A stretch of DNA of 46,529 nt. Source: a virus. The translations under genes and the position numbers were made by a program. Position 1 is the stretch's first letter, and every line of letters begins with the position of its first letter. The notes beneath the pieces were generated by a model. The model was not told the DNA's origin, did not search any database, and saw only the letters and a program-made list of their open reading frames with translations. Where the stretch lies: the IMG/VR virus record IMGVR_UViG_3300010885_083408, positions 1 through 46,529 of that record; one strand, given 5' to 3'. Shown piece after piece: positions 34,901-41,518 of the stretch.

Positions 34901-37900
34901 CCATTGCCATCAAGACGCAGGATGTGGCCGGCAACAACGACAACGGCTATAGTTCCGTGGCTATCTCTACTGCCACCACGGATCTTGACTTCTTTGGCAC
35001 CATTGACTTACTGACTCTGCAGTTCAGCGCACCACGCGTCGTCAACGACATCGTCACCATAGGCAGCGGACTGGATCAGCGTCAGACCACACTGGAAAAC
35101 ATCAGTTTCTTCATCACCAAGTTGATTGGTGACAGAAGCGAAATACTAGACCTCACCGAAGTCTTTGATGGACTGAACTATCGCAGCACCCTATTAAAAC
35201 GTGAAGTTCAGATCATGGGCAGCGGGCAGACCAGCCTGACCTTCCCTGCACGCAGCAAGACCGGCAACAATGAGCGGGTCGCCTTCAATGTAGCATTGAC
35301 AGCCAAGCAGGGCCGTGGCACCTGGTTGGGCGACGGCAATTTAATTACCTTTAGCACCATTGCCAGCAGCAACTGGAACTACAACGCCGCAGAAAGTTCT
35401 ACCACGGCCACGGCCGGCATTGCCGACCCGCTGGGTTTTGGTCAGACCGTGTATCAGTTCAACGAAACTGTGCAGTATACACCGGAACAAGACGGCAAAG
35501 GCAATCCAACCGGTAACTATCTCACAGTAGCTAACCCTCACTGGGTAGAAACCACTACCAATGCCTTCCCTGCATCTGGCAGCAGCTACACCGTAAGTTT
35601 TTATGTACGTGATGGTAATGTTGGCAATCCACGATGGGTGGTGTTGACCGATCCCCATCTGATTGCAGCCAACGAGGCAGTTAACTATAATCCACGTCTG
35701 GGCACCATTACACGAACAGCCAGCAGCAGTCGTGTAGTAAGCGCTGGCATGTACCCAGTAGGTGCACTTGGCTGGTATCGTTGCTGGGCGCAGGTAAGAA
35801 TGACGGCCGCAGGTCAGGGCACCATGCTGCGACTATATCTGGCCACTGACGGCACCGTCACCAGTGTAACCCAGTTGAGCTATGTTGGTGTTACCAGTTC
35901 GGGCGTGTTTATCTGGGGACCGCAGGTCACACCAGGTCAACGCCTGCAGAACTATGTGGCCACCACGGGCACTCCTATACTTGTCAATTCCAACACCGGT
36001 GCTGCCACAGATGTGCAGCGTGTTGGTGCCAGCACTGCTGCCAGAAACGACATCGACGAAACCATGTCCTATCTGGTGGGCAAGCTAGCCGACAATCTAG
36101 TGCCAGCACAGGTTGTCACAGGCAGTGGCTTTGACCGGCGCCAGGCTCAGCTGGAAAATATTAGTTTCTTGGTTGGTCAACGTGACGCCGAGGTCACAAC
36201 GGCGCGGGACAGCAGCACTTTTAGTCCATATCCGGCTCGTTTGTTCACCAAGTCGGCTCAGCTGGGCACCGCCACCACCATTAGAATTAAAACGCGCGAT
36301 GCAGCCGGCAACAACGATGGCATCAGTACTTCCGTGGCAATCACTACGGCCACCACAGACCTTGACTTCTTTGGTGTCATTGACCTCATCACTTTGATCA
36401 GTGTACCAATTCGCTATGTCAATGACACCGTTACCATAGGCAGTGGACTGGATCGGCGCCAGACCACCCTGGAAAACATCCGGTTCTTCATTGGTAAGCT
36501 CATAGGCGATACTACACCGATATTAGACCTTACCGAAGTCTTTGACGGCCTAAAATATAGTTCAACCATACTTAAACGTGAAATTGTACCGGCTCTGGAT
36601 GGCAGTCAGTTTAGTCCGTATCCGGCTCGTTATGTAACCAAACTACTAGATCCCAGTGGACTCGCAGCAGCATCAGCCGCGGTCACTGGTGCAACCAACA
36701 ATGGTTATGGCGGCAGCACTGGCAGCGGTGGCGATCAGGGCGGCGGTGGCGGTGGCGGTGTTGGCACCAATGCAGTTAAAAATTCATCGGGAAATAGTTG
36801 GGGCGACAACGGTGCCAACGCCGCAGATTTTCAGGGACTGAGTCAGGTTCTCGTACAGGCCGGCACCTTCCTGGGTCTGGGTGGAGCCGGCGCCGATGCG
36901 TTCGCCGTCCCTAGCGACGGTAAACAGGGTGGTAATGGCAGCGGTATTGGCGGTGGTGGCGGCGGTGCTGGCTACTATGGCGGCGACGGCGGCGCTGGTA
37001 GTCCGGGCGGTGGCGGCGGCGGAGCCGCGGGTTATACTGTAACTCACGTTGGCGGCGCTGGCGGTAGCGGCGTTACGGTGCTGCATTTTGTAACAGCTAG
37101 TGGCAGCAGTGCTGTCGTGGTAGCTACTCCGGGCCGAACCAACTATTCAGTACCAGCCAATACACTGTCGATACGTACCTGGGTAATTGGCGCCGGTGGC
37201 AGTGGTGCGGGCGCAACCACTGACGATAGCTCTGCGGGTGGCGGTGGTGGCGCTGGTAGCATTGCCTATGCTAGCTGGCCCAGCAATGTCGGATATTATA
37301 CCGGCACCATAGTGATTTCCAATGGTGCGGCTAGCTTGGGCGGTTCTGGCGCCGCCAACGGCACTGCTGGTCAATCTTCGACCCTGACCTATGCTGGTGC
37401 TAGTTTAACTGCCAACGGAGGTTTTGGCGGAACCTATAACAACAATACCTTTGCCTACGGGGGAGATGCCACCGTCAGCACCACCAGTGTCAGCATTATG
37501 GGCGCTGTAACTGGTGCAAATTTTGTTACCATGGGCACCACCAGCGCTGGCATACGCCAGAGTGGCGATGCGCTGGAAAATGTTCGCTTTACAGCGGCCA
37601 AGTTGGCCGATGCAGAAATTCCTGCGCGGGTATTGGTGGGCGGCGACACCGGCTTCCGTTATCAAAGCACAGAAAGCACGCTAGAGAACACCAAGTTCCT
37701 GGTGCTAAAACGTGCCACAGTTGGTGCGGATCCAGCCAGCATGCTGGACTACTTGCCCGCTCGCTTCTTTGCCAAGTCGGCTCAGCTGGGCACCGCCACC
37801 ACCATCAGTATCAAGACTCGCGACGCCACTGGCAACAACAATGCCATCAGCACTTCGGTAGCCATCACCACAGCCACCACAGATCTTGACTTCTTTGGTG

Positions 37901-40323
37901 TCATTGATTTTATTACCTTGATCGCTGTGCCGCGCCGTGACATCAGCGACAACCTCACCATAGGCAGCGGCTTTGACCAGCGCCAGAACACCAGAGAGAA
38001 CATCAGGTTCTTTATACGCAAGCTCATAGGCGACACTACACCCATCCTGGACCTCACCGAAATCTTCGACGGATTAAACTACCGTTCGACCATACTGAAA
38101 CGTGACACTGCTCCAGCTCTGGACACCAGCACTTTTAGTCCGTTCCCAGCCAAGTTTTTTCAGACAGCCATACCTAGTCCCACCAAGGGCGACACTACTG
38201 CCACGGCGGTAACCGTGGGCACCACCAGCACTGGTGTGCGCAAGAGTGGCGATGTCCTGGAAAACTTCAGTTATTTTGCTAGCCCAGTAAAAGCCGATGC
38301 TGTGGCGCAATCCGACAATGATAGTTTGCTGATTCTGAAACGCGCAGTACAGGACACTGGCAGCTTTGACAGACTGGATCCAGCCACGGTGCTGGACATC
38401 GGCACCTTTAGTCCGTATCCAGCTAGATTCTTTGGCAAGTCAGCCAAGATTGGAACAACCTCGGGCGCTGTTACAATTAGAATCAAGACTGCAGATGCAC
38501 CCGGCAACAACGATGGCGTCAATAGTTCCGTGGTTGCGTTGTTTGGTGCAGCTGCACCAGACTTTGTTGGTGCTCTGGATTTTATTAGCATCCTTAGCGC
38601 ACCGCAGCGTAGCGTCAACGATGTGATCACCATTGGCAGCGGCTTTGATCAGCGTCAGAACACCCTGGAAAATGTTCGCTTCTTCATCACCAAGTTGATT
38701 GGTGACAGAAGCGAAATCCTAGATCTTACCGAAGTCTTTGACGGCCTAAAATATAGTTCAACCATACTTAAACGTGAACAGATTACTGCAGGCAGTGGTC
38801 AGACCAGCCAGACTTTCCCGGCTCGCGCTCGAAGCGGCGACGCAGAACTTGTCACTCTGTTCCTGAGTCAGACAGCCAAGCAGGGTATTCGTACTCTGCA
38901 GGTTCAGGGCAACCTGCTGCCCTACAGTGAAGACTGGTTATCCAATGGAGCTGGGCAAAGCAACATCAACATATCGGGCGCCTCATACACACCGCCATTT
39001 AGTTCCCTGGCTCTGTCATTATTCCTAGGAGAAAGCAACGACGTCGACGGCAAGGGCAATGGGTTCAGCGCAGCGCACTCATTTGCTATTACGGCTACAA
39101 ACTTCATGGTGGCAAACAATGCCTACACCATAAGTTTCTATCTCAAATCTTTGAGCGGTGATCGCTATCTGTTGATGAGTGATACCCCACTGGCTGCAGC
39201 CAGCGAATGTCCAAGCTTCTATGCGCATCCCAGCAACGGAACCTATTCGTTTACCACAGGCACCACCACCAGCATTGTCAAGGCCGTGGGCATGTATCCA
39301 GTAGGACGTGCGTCTCTGGGCTGGTATCGTTGCTGGATGCATGTAACCCCCACTGGCACGCCTAGCACTAATTTTATGAATTTTGGCTTTAGCAATACGC
39401 CCAGCAACCTGGGCGGAACTCCGGCCTATCAGGGCGATGGTGGCAACCACTTTGCTCTCTGGGGAATTCAGATTACCAGAGGGCATGGACTGCAGCCCTA
39501 TGTTGCCACCACCGCCACGGCCATAATAAACAGAGTGGTTGGCGATGCCGACACCGACTTTGTAACCGTGGGCAGCAACTTGGGAAAACGCGCGGCCTAC
39601 GACCTCTGGGAAAACACCAGCTTCCTGGTAGGCAAGACCGACAACGATGATAGCGTCACTCTGGGCAGTGGACTGGACCAGCGTCAGACCACGGCCGAGA
39701 ACACCAAGTTCTTTGTGTTCAAGCGAGCCACGCTGGATCAGGATAGTTTCAGCAGATTTGATCCAGCAGTGATGTTGGATAGCAGTGCGTTCAGTCCGTT
39801 CCCTGCCAAGTTTTTTAACAAGACAGCCAAGCAGGGTTCGGGAACAACCACGGTGGTCAGCGGAGTTACGGTCACAGCAAACGCCCCGGACCGCTTGTTT
39901 GTGGGACAGCAGTGGGGTATCAGAAGACAAAGCGGCGATCGGCAGGAACGCATTAGTTTCGATGTCTTCAAGACCACGGGGCTGGGCGGTGCTGGATCAT
40001 CGACTTCCGTGACCATCACCAGCGATGTATTCAGCCCCGTGACCACCTTCAGACTAAATAACGGTAGCGGGCAGATGTTCGAGAGTCTGGTCATACCAGA
40101 TCCGGCGATACTGAGCACAGGCTCGGTGAAATACGATGTCCAGCAATCTGTGGATGCTCTGGTCAAAGATTCAGCAAAAGCCCTGCCAGAAAATTTCGGA
40201 GATCTTGACCCATACGGGAATATAAATACCGTAGCCAGTATTGGAAAAATACGCATGACCAATTATGTTGACATAGACTACATTGAAGATGACTATGTCG
40301 GCGACCAGCGTTCATTTACTTAA
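25945..40323 (+). CDS. Giant modular fibre-like virion protein (4792 residues)
   Basis: The 14.4-kb frame is uninterrupted and would encode about 500 kDa. Residues 40-760 are a run of short acidic/hydrophobic helical repeats, including a 54-residue tandem repeat at 244-351. Residues about 946-1108 form a beta domain with YVPYALPWNVSWYGRSSNTI and YIGTNSYITFDSG. Four lectin-like jelly-roll modules, with DGKGN, GWYRCW or WGxQxTPG motifs, lie near residues 1170-1352, 1786-2086, 3129-3352 and 4321-4532. Residues about 2350-4650 repeat a unit with FSPYPARFF, TTDLDFFG, GSGFDQRQ and LDLTEVFDG. Two Gly-rich segments lie near 3585-3717 and 3729-3846. I find only about four cysteines. The architecture fits a host-contact long fibre. 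Known phage fibres are usually much shorter. The acidic C-terminus ends VGDQRSFT. Confidence 0.75.
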   Translation: MTIRKVLGATSSLVTRAELVSGAPVVISKAIVSRSQIQAQLQPSSGIIKVAQNPTTLIGRVFYDTDGGLSRFLRDYLIGSDSILLSLIIGRSFNEVLSAVDLFSITQFYLSRVVVDTASFSESSTLRVSKSAQDYLTLGETSAKTASKTLADQIQILDVLDFVYRIIGIAPRDTLTLGDYQNLRVAQLKLETLGVFEAVNKLSGKPVADSVSILSSLDIEALIGLVRRETVQVQEARALTVSLPKIEDLTAEDTPYKLIGKPQSEIIDAREVLVPLIGKGLSEQINSVETRAFYITAPKIEDLTADDVPYKLVGKPQLDEVNTEAVYVPLIGKGLSERITATESKIFDLSLTKTDSLYGVQENIYKLFDLSLVNRDPATVSILDTSSLLPIKLVQDLFAQSDFRVLDISKSFADIASMLDLAGVYDGNVFDWITNRFDTLITNDVIARVSRTSRSIDDIVNSNDDFARVFSVQRLLQDTQTQSDVRSLFITSLKSDSVSSAQDRIYKLVGARRTDQQEIVDAGATKFFGLNILTDPEMLEKAEFVILKAGINDTAASTEYFMRRFNATRGFAESAYFGDGPFLSQLKRVADTSTSTDNFAKVWQAGRRVNDAVGREDRIYKFVQKMPAHSLVIGERIRSFGFTKLLQDIAAMVDLAGIFDGNIYNFSKSISEPTLNVSEFLARAVKFRRRSRDGFIDNVTITDFLSIVIPIGLQDVFQVRDLPPIFVGGRVVREQQPANDVFYRQVAFYRYPHHNDIGIAGEGFNSITPALDDSPFGTAPAKSFVTAIPSPTKGDTTSTAVVVGGIGAFRNQPGRETAQLLLNIDAKAGATYTTTSKTTDFVIPNASFKIRSSPAHNSSVGTIIRPRDRDQVGTVDFQTYILLGGRRVGDSVLLGRSDGLGFKVSGFETSVLPFNYFTVQTTGTTSTAAVVPTTSILTDIATGNLVGSYDDGYVPYALPWNVSWYGRSSNTIYIGTNSYITFDSGQASFTGIFAAAAGNLTGILSVNAGSLGLSSDYILDSLGAAITGTAPNRIATVVYKGHQYGYTPTTDDDYNTWQVQFFEARPWQHSIRMQATRGYSFFDTSIGAYSSSAAVNIWTNGYDLQATQVRQVTDPAIMQIGTSSSFTFATSSYAVQGAATLIGEVTPFFFIGRKFDAVQLGTALRPSSSNVNLVAFSTDIGAAAWDIGASYITVTRNVADSYGINPFGVTSQVTQLTSTAAQEIDGKGNPTGNWPSAYFGQKLLSGVGRNQPHNFSVWVRTTTGNTASFGIAASTAGAAGTFNTQLAITATPVWTRYDLDFTPTVATPNIMFGTPSGDANRFTDGSAPVYVWGAQVTPGSGVRATYTPTTSGAIIVPADRFSGDPLENVSYFMGKRAKVGVASTTSGISTSASGVLDPVIVGSRYPGVRRVSGDVFENVKIVDTKSLTDVVVEPYNNIMPEFASVVYNSIGYPAGTQGWAIDDQYALPRLVDDENLGIWNYTTSGVVRGTISVLTPDETAISYQENNASYGQPVGQVAVQAFNSPFWVGGLPFGSVTMDLSRTRLLFGSGSSINLGTTSESAVYDWPSVDNFNYLWVSSTITLLNAVGNPVDYPVTLVDENGALVTTPRGDNAPYLSIVEGLPAAGWTGWRVVQAQWWAPEFYNYYNNRLQYSTEFDGFGTSYLRAVTVEIALYRHTATGQQIISYAQPYYGPQNVNASLLMLSDNRAYYGDSIYIAPTVSSTAVMLSGRRGFFTARSLGYAGLSLTNEELYSGARPANRVGTATSYATSVVSQNTNYPPSYVTSVGVRFGSMEPNSSDATVVEALYHGSYSPYYVVTVDRYGDGVDQVAMVYHTSPSLAAFAAPDYSTTGWDSTTQQFVRPGTYVASVYVDPSKVTSGATPSDSPVDAQALGVTVYTVGNNPNLTSTTTGYNNFLDASSIATVYFQAGYATNSSTGLTYPTLTAASSVGSVSNITVTPERIWLDANGNMVGDPALSSQTYVAGTYVDTAIWYRVSFVYNVNTSISVLRGLSGDDSYLAHRDAGPNTAGVRRFRMRFSQHAVWGGVVAPVSNSLTMPTRNFRLQAPQLEYAPRTQTRPSRYINTLYRTTGTNSVSQITATQATQTYERVKQTGKVIADTLDYATSATLNAAALSGSTLWASASGVVYETEVSNNCIVNTLFSLVNISGTRFIQTTSSTASSWTLNFSYLVGASGNGYGSLENGENYVLQYRSTSTSSWTTATTLWFGGSSWTQGSTYRQTSYTLTLGTTTSLSWRFALFNVDAGNTADGAALSGVTIRTNSVSSINSVSMTSPVGLSDRVAVAGTETNPLLLYSSGLVTRTGVTERIQSLLGKLTRDTLILGRGTVSETYPERRSGDNLDNPAFFINKSAKTGTTSVFTGVATSVTSVATSTERIFIGDPSLSGLRRISGQYLENTTFYVSKSAKQGRVSSIAIQTILGNNGAASSVLLSQTTSDTDVVGTLSAYADVRTFVRYPWYNNFDGVPGAFADGSTITDPAQLLVGKRATRGTDPVSATDVTGVFSPYLPKLIIKDAKRGAAGTYLINTIDPNPDVEYGYGSSATVTAGPYDFDAVGTLDQFYLTYMLYRLFQENTQILDNDAFFITKLLRDSAVMLDLTDVFDGLVFNSVLNRNETVTFGSGQTSITFPAARRTGANERVVLDTSQTKFEVLTQPDNDALFITKPMDTVDNANRTVTVLDADRLLVGKRATVGTDPVLATDVTGSFSPYVPRFIGKTAKRGASGTVALKTIDGTVNDGLYSSFAVTYGSYDIDLVGSIDLLTLQFSGPRRFFETLLIGSGFDQRQDNLENVRFFVGQRAGLDQGSFDSFDPAVMLDRITAFNATKGLLIDATPALDDSRFSPYPAKFLSLSAKQGRSVTFSSITVTLRDPDTLYAGATTSLVSRIDRLERTLFFVSKSADAVVPAQVVIGGDTGFRYQSTESQLENTKFLVLKRATVGADPATVIDRGQFSIYPSRFFSKTAQLGAATTIAIKTQDVAGNNDNGYSSVAISTATTDLDFFGTIDLLTLQFSAPRVVNDIVTIGSGLDQRQTTLENISFFITKLIGDRSEILDLTEVFDGLNYRSTLLKREVQIMGSGQTSLTFPARSKTGNNERVAFNVALTAKQGRGTWLGDGNLITFSTIASSNWNYNAAESSTTATAGIADPLGFGQTVYQFNETVQYTPEQDGKGNPTGNYLTVANPHWVETTTNAFPASGSSYTVSFYVRDGNVGNPRWVVLTDPHLIAANEAVNYNPRLGTITRTASSSRVVSAGMYPVGALGWYRCWAQVRMTAAGQGTMLRLYLATDGTVTSVTQLSYVGVTSSGVFIWGPQVTPGQRLQNYVATTGTPILVNSNTGAATDVQRVGASTAARNDIDETMSYLVGKLADNLVPAQVVTGSGFDRRQAQLENISFLVGQRDAEVTTARDSSTFSPYPARLFTKSAQLGTATTIRIKTRDAAGNNDGISTSVAITTATTDLDFFGVIDLITLISVPIRYVNDTVTIGSGLDRRQTTLENIRFFIGKLIGDTTPILDLTEVFDGLKYSSTILKREIVPALDGSQFSPYPARYVTKLLDPSGLAAASAAVTGATNNGYGGSTGSGGDQGGGGGGGVGTNAVKNSSGNSWGDNGANAADFQGLSQVLVQAGTFLGLGGAGADAFAVPSDGKQGGNGSGIGGGGGGAGYYGGDGGAGSPGGGGGGAAGYTVTHVGGAGGSGVTVLHFVTASGSSAVVVATPGRTNYSVPANTLSIRTWVIGAGGSGAGATTDDSSAGGGGGAGSIAYASWPSNVGYYTGTIVISNGAASLGGSGAANGTAGQSSTLTYAGASLTANGGFGGTYNNNTFAYGGDATVSTTSVSIMGAVTGANFVTMGTTSAGIRQSGDALENVRFTAAKLADAEIPARVLVGGDTGFRYQSTESTLENTKFLVLKRATVGADPASMLDYLPARFFAKSAQLGTATTISIKTRDATGNNNAISTSVAITTATTDLDFFGVIDFITLIAVPRRDISDNLTIGSGFDQRQNTRENIRFFIRKLIGDTTPILDLTEIFDGLNYRSTILKRDTAPALDTSTFSPFPAKFFQTAIPSPTKGDTTATAVTVGTTSTGVRKSGDVLENFSYFASPVKADAVAQSDNDSLLILKRAVQDTGSFDRLDPATVLDIGTFSPYPARFFGKSAKIGTTSGAVTIRIKTADAPGNNDGVNSSVVALFGAAAPDFVGALDFISILSAPQRSVNDVITIGSGFDQRQNTLENVRFFITKLIGDRSEILDLTEVFDGLKYSSTILKREQITAGSGQTSQTFPARARSGDAELVTLFLSQTAKQGIRTLQVQGNLLPYSEDWLSNGAGQSNINISGASYTPPFSSLALSLFLGESNDVDGKGNGFSAAHSFAITATNFMVANNAYTISFYLKSLSGDRYLLMSDTPLAAASECPSFYAHPSNGTYSFTTGTTTSIVKAVGMYPVGRASLGWYRCWMHVTPTGTPSTNFMNFGFSNTPSNLGGTPAYQGDGGNHFALWGIQITRGHGLQPYVATTATAIINRVVGDADTDFVTVGSNLGKRAAYDLWENTSFLVGKTDNDDSVTLGSGLDQRQTTAENTKFFVFKRATLDQDSFSRFDPAVMLDSSAFSPFPAKFFNKTAKQGSGTTTVVSGVTVTANAPDRLFVGQQWGIRRQSGDRQERISFDVFKTTGLGGAGSSTSVTITSDVFSPVTTFRLNNGSGQMFESLVIPDPAILSTGSVKYDVQQSVDALVKDSAKALPENFGDLDPYGNINTVASIGKIRMTNYVDIDYIEDDYVGDQRSFT
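26674..26997 (+). repeat. Two tandem 162-bp repeats (54 residues each) in the giant fibre gene
   Basis: Two adjacent units begin with the same 26-base sequence at 26674-26699 and 26836-26861. In protein each starts PKIEDLTA and contains YKL(I/V)GKPQ and VPLIGKGLSE. Third-base changes inside the units show some divergence since duplication. Confidence 0.8.
34735..34808 (+). repeat. Dispersed direct repeat in the giant fibre gene, copy A
   Basis: Two exact tracts of 27 and 38 bases (34735-34761 and 34771-34808) recur at 37650-37676 and 37687-37724 with only a few differences between and around them. They encode GFRYQSTES and NTKFLVLKRATVG. Confidence 0.7.
35107..35144 (+). repeat. Dispersed 38-bp exact repeat in the giant fibre gene (second copy at 38680-38717)
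   Basis: The tract encodes FFITKLIGDRSEI in both places. The codons just downstream differ silently, so the match stops sharply. Confidence 0.75.
36529..36582 (+). repeat. Dispersed 54-bp exact repeat in the giant fibre gene (second copy at 38725-38778)
   Basis: The 54 bases encode LTEVFDGLKYSSTILKRE and are identical at 38725-38778, 2.2 kb away. Paralogous copies at about 35150 and 38055 encode nearly the same residues with different codons. Confidence 0.8.
40221..40228 (+). promoter_or_regulatory. T4 late promoter octamer TATAAATA (exact consensus) near the end of the giant fibre gene
   Basis: All eight positions match the T4 late consensus. It lies 110 bases before the ATG at 40339, inside the last codons of the giant gene, and would drive the three appendage genes that follow. 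Confidence 0.65.
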
Positions 40324-40338
40324 AAGGAGCATCCTAAA

Positions 40339-40878
40339 ATGATCAATTACAACGAAAATGCCAAGCTTCGTGGCAGCGTGGACATCAAGGTCTATGGACC
40401 CGACGGTGCAGTCAAAGACAGCCGCTACATCCCTAACCTAGTTGTGCAGAGCGGCAAGAACTATATTGCTACCCGAATCATCGGTACAGCTACTGCCACC
40501 ACCGCGGTTTATACCACCAGCTCAGCCACCAGCTGCATGACACACATGGCCATTGGCACTGGTTCAACAACTGCGGCAGTCAGTGATACCACACTGGGCA
40601 CCGAAGTAGCCGTAGCCGGCGATATCGCAGCCTATAGCCGTGCTCAGGTACAGAGTACCACGCAGAGTACCGGTATTGTTACCTATGTTGCCACATTCGG
40701 TGTCAACAATCCACAGCGTACCATCACATCCAACACCACTGCCATCACCGAAGCTGCTATTCTTAACAGCTCGACCGCGGCCTTGGCTGGTACCATGCTT
40801 TGCCGTACAACCTTCAACGCGGTTAACAAGGGTAACGACGACACGCTGCAGATCACCTGGACTATCACCGTATCCTAA
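40339..40878 (+). CDS. Tail appendage/virion protein, unknown role
   Basis: This 179-residue protein begins MINYNENAKLRGSVDIKVYG and has AAGGAG nine bases ahead of the ATG. A pattern I have seen in phage appendage proteins is present: VQSGKNYIATRI near residues 36-47, then MTHMAIGTGSTTAAVSDTTL, a central YVATFGVNN, and the end GTMLCRTTFNAVNKGNDDTL followed by ITWTITVS. The sequence is all-beta in character with no membrane segment. It follows the giant fibre gene directly, so it may be its tip, its chaperone or a partner in the fibre. No T4 counterpart is recognised. Confidence 0.7.
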   Translation: MINYNENAKLRGSVDIKVYGPDGAVKDSRYIPNLVVQSGKNYIATRIIGTATATTAVYTTSSATSCMTHMAIGTGSTTAAVSDTTLGTEVAVAGDIAAYSRAQVQSTTQSTGIVTYVATFGVNNPQRTITSNTTAITEAAILNSSTAALAGTMLCRTTFNAVNKGNDDTLQITWTITVS

Positions 40879-40897
40879 TTGGATATGAGGCAGCTCC

Positions 40898-41515
40898 ATG
40901 GCAACGCTAACACTGCGTACCACCAAGGGCTCGCCGCTTACTAGTGCTGAAGTAGATGACAATTTCTCCCAGCTGGATCAGACAAAAATCCAGCTGGGTG
41001 GAGACATCGGAGGCAGCACCAGCAGTCCTACGATCATTAGTCTACGTGGGAAACCTCTAAGCAGCGCAAGCCCCACAACTGGACAGGCCATTGTCTGGAA
41101 CGGATCCACCTGGATTCCCCAGACAATTTCTGCTGGCGGCAGTGGTGCCACGGTTACCATACTCAACGACATTTCAAGTCTGTTCAACGATAAACGACAG
41201 GTGTTTACTCTGAAGTTAGGCACTTTGCCCATTACTGAAAGCATGGACTATGTGGACAACAAGGATTTTACCGTAAATATTGCAGGTCGTCTCTACAATG
41301 CAGCAGTACCGCAGACCACTACTCTGGGCCCATGGATAGTTGACTACACGGCGGACCGCACTCTTTCCTATAAAGTATCGGGTTCGAAAATTATTTTTTA
41401 TCGTCCCATTGAACGTCAGCAGACTGCAGAAATACGGATAAATAATAAATCAGCAACCAGACAAAAACGACGTCGCTATCCCTTGGCGGCCAACACTATA
41501 GTATTTGGAGATTAA
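40898..41515 (+). CDS. Tail fibre-like protein with N-terminal LTSAEVDDNF motif
   Basis: This 205-residue protein begins MATLTLRTTKGSPLTSAEVD. LTSAEVDDNFSQLD, near residues 14-27, followed by KIQLGGDIGGSTSSPTI is a common entry motif of phage fibre and baseplate-attached proteins. A short linker with GQAIVWNGSTWIPQ (residues about 62-75) is also widespread in tail fibres. The C-terminal 110 residues are beta-rich and end basic (RQKRRRYPLAANTIVFGD). It lacks a long shaft, so it could be a short fibre or adaptor. The gene follows the previous stop after 19 bases and ends three bases before the next start. A late promoter octamer lies in its last codons. Confidence 0.7.
   Translation: MATLTLRTTKGSPLTSAEVDDNFSQLDQTKIQLGGDIGGSTSSPTIISLRGKPLSSASPTTGQAIVWNGSTWIPQTISAGGSGATVTILNDISSLFNDKRQVFTLKLGTLPITESMDYVDNKDFTVNIAGRLYNAAVPQTTTLGPWIVDYTADRTLSYKVSGSKIIFYRPIERQQTAEIRINNKSATRQKRRRYPLAANTIVFGD
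41437..41444 (+). promoter_or_regulatory. T4-type late promoter octamer GATAAATA ahead of the 973-residue protein
   Basis: GATAAATA matches the T4 late consensus in seven of eight positions and ends 74 bases before the ATG at 41519, inside the end of the upstream gene. No closer late promoter precedes the neck genes, which are probably served by this transcript. Confidence 0.55.
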
Positions 41516-41518
41516 ACC

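Noticed and set aside
33400-39900. Regularly recurring sequence that might suggest a CRISPR-like array
   Set aside because: The repeats are in-frame coding modules of variable spacing and size with codon-level divergence, and there are no short spacers.
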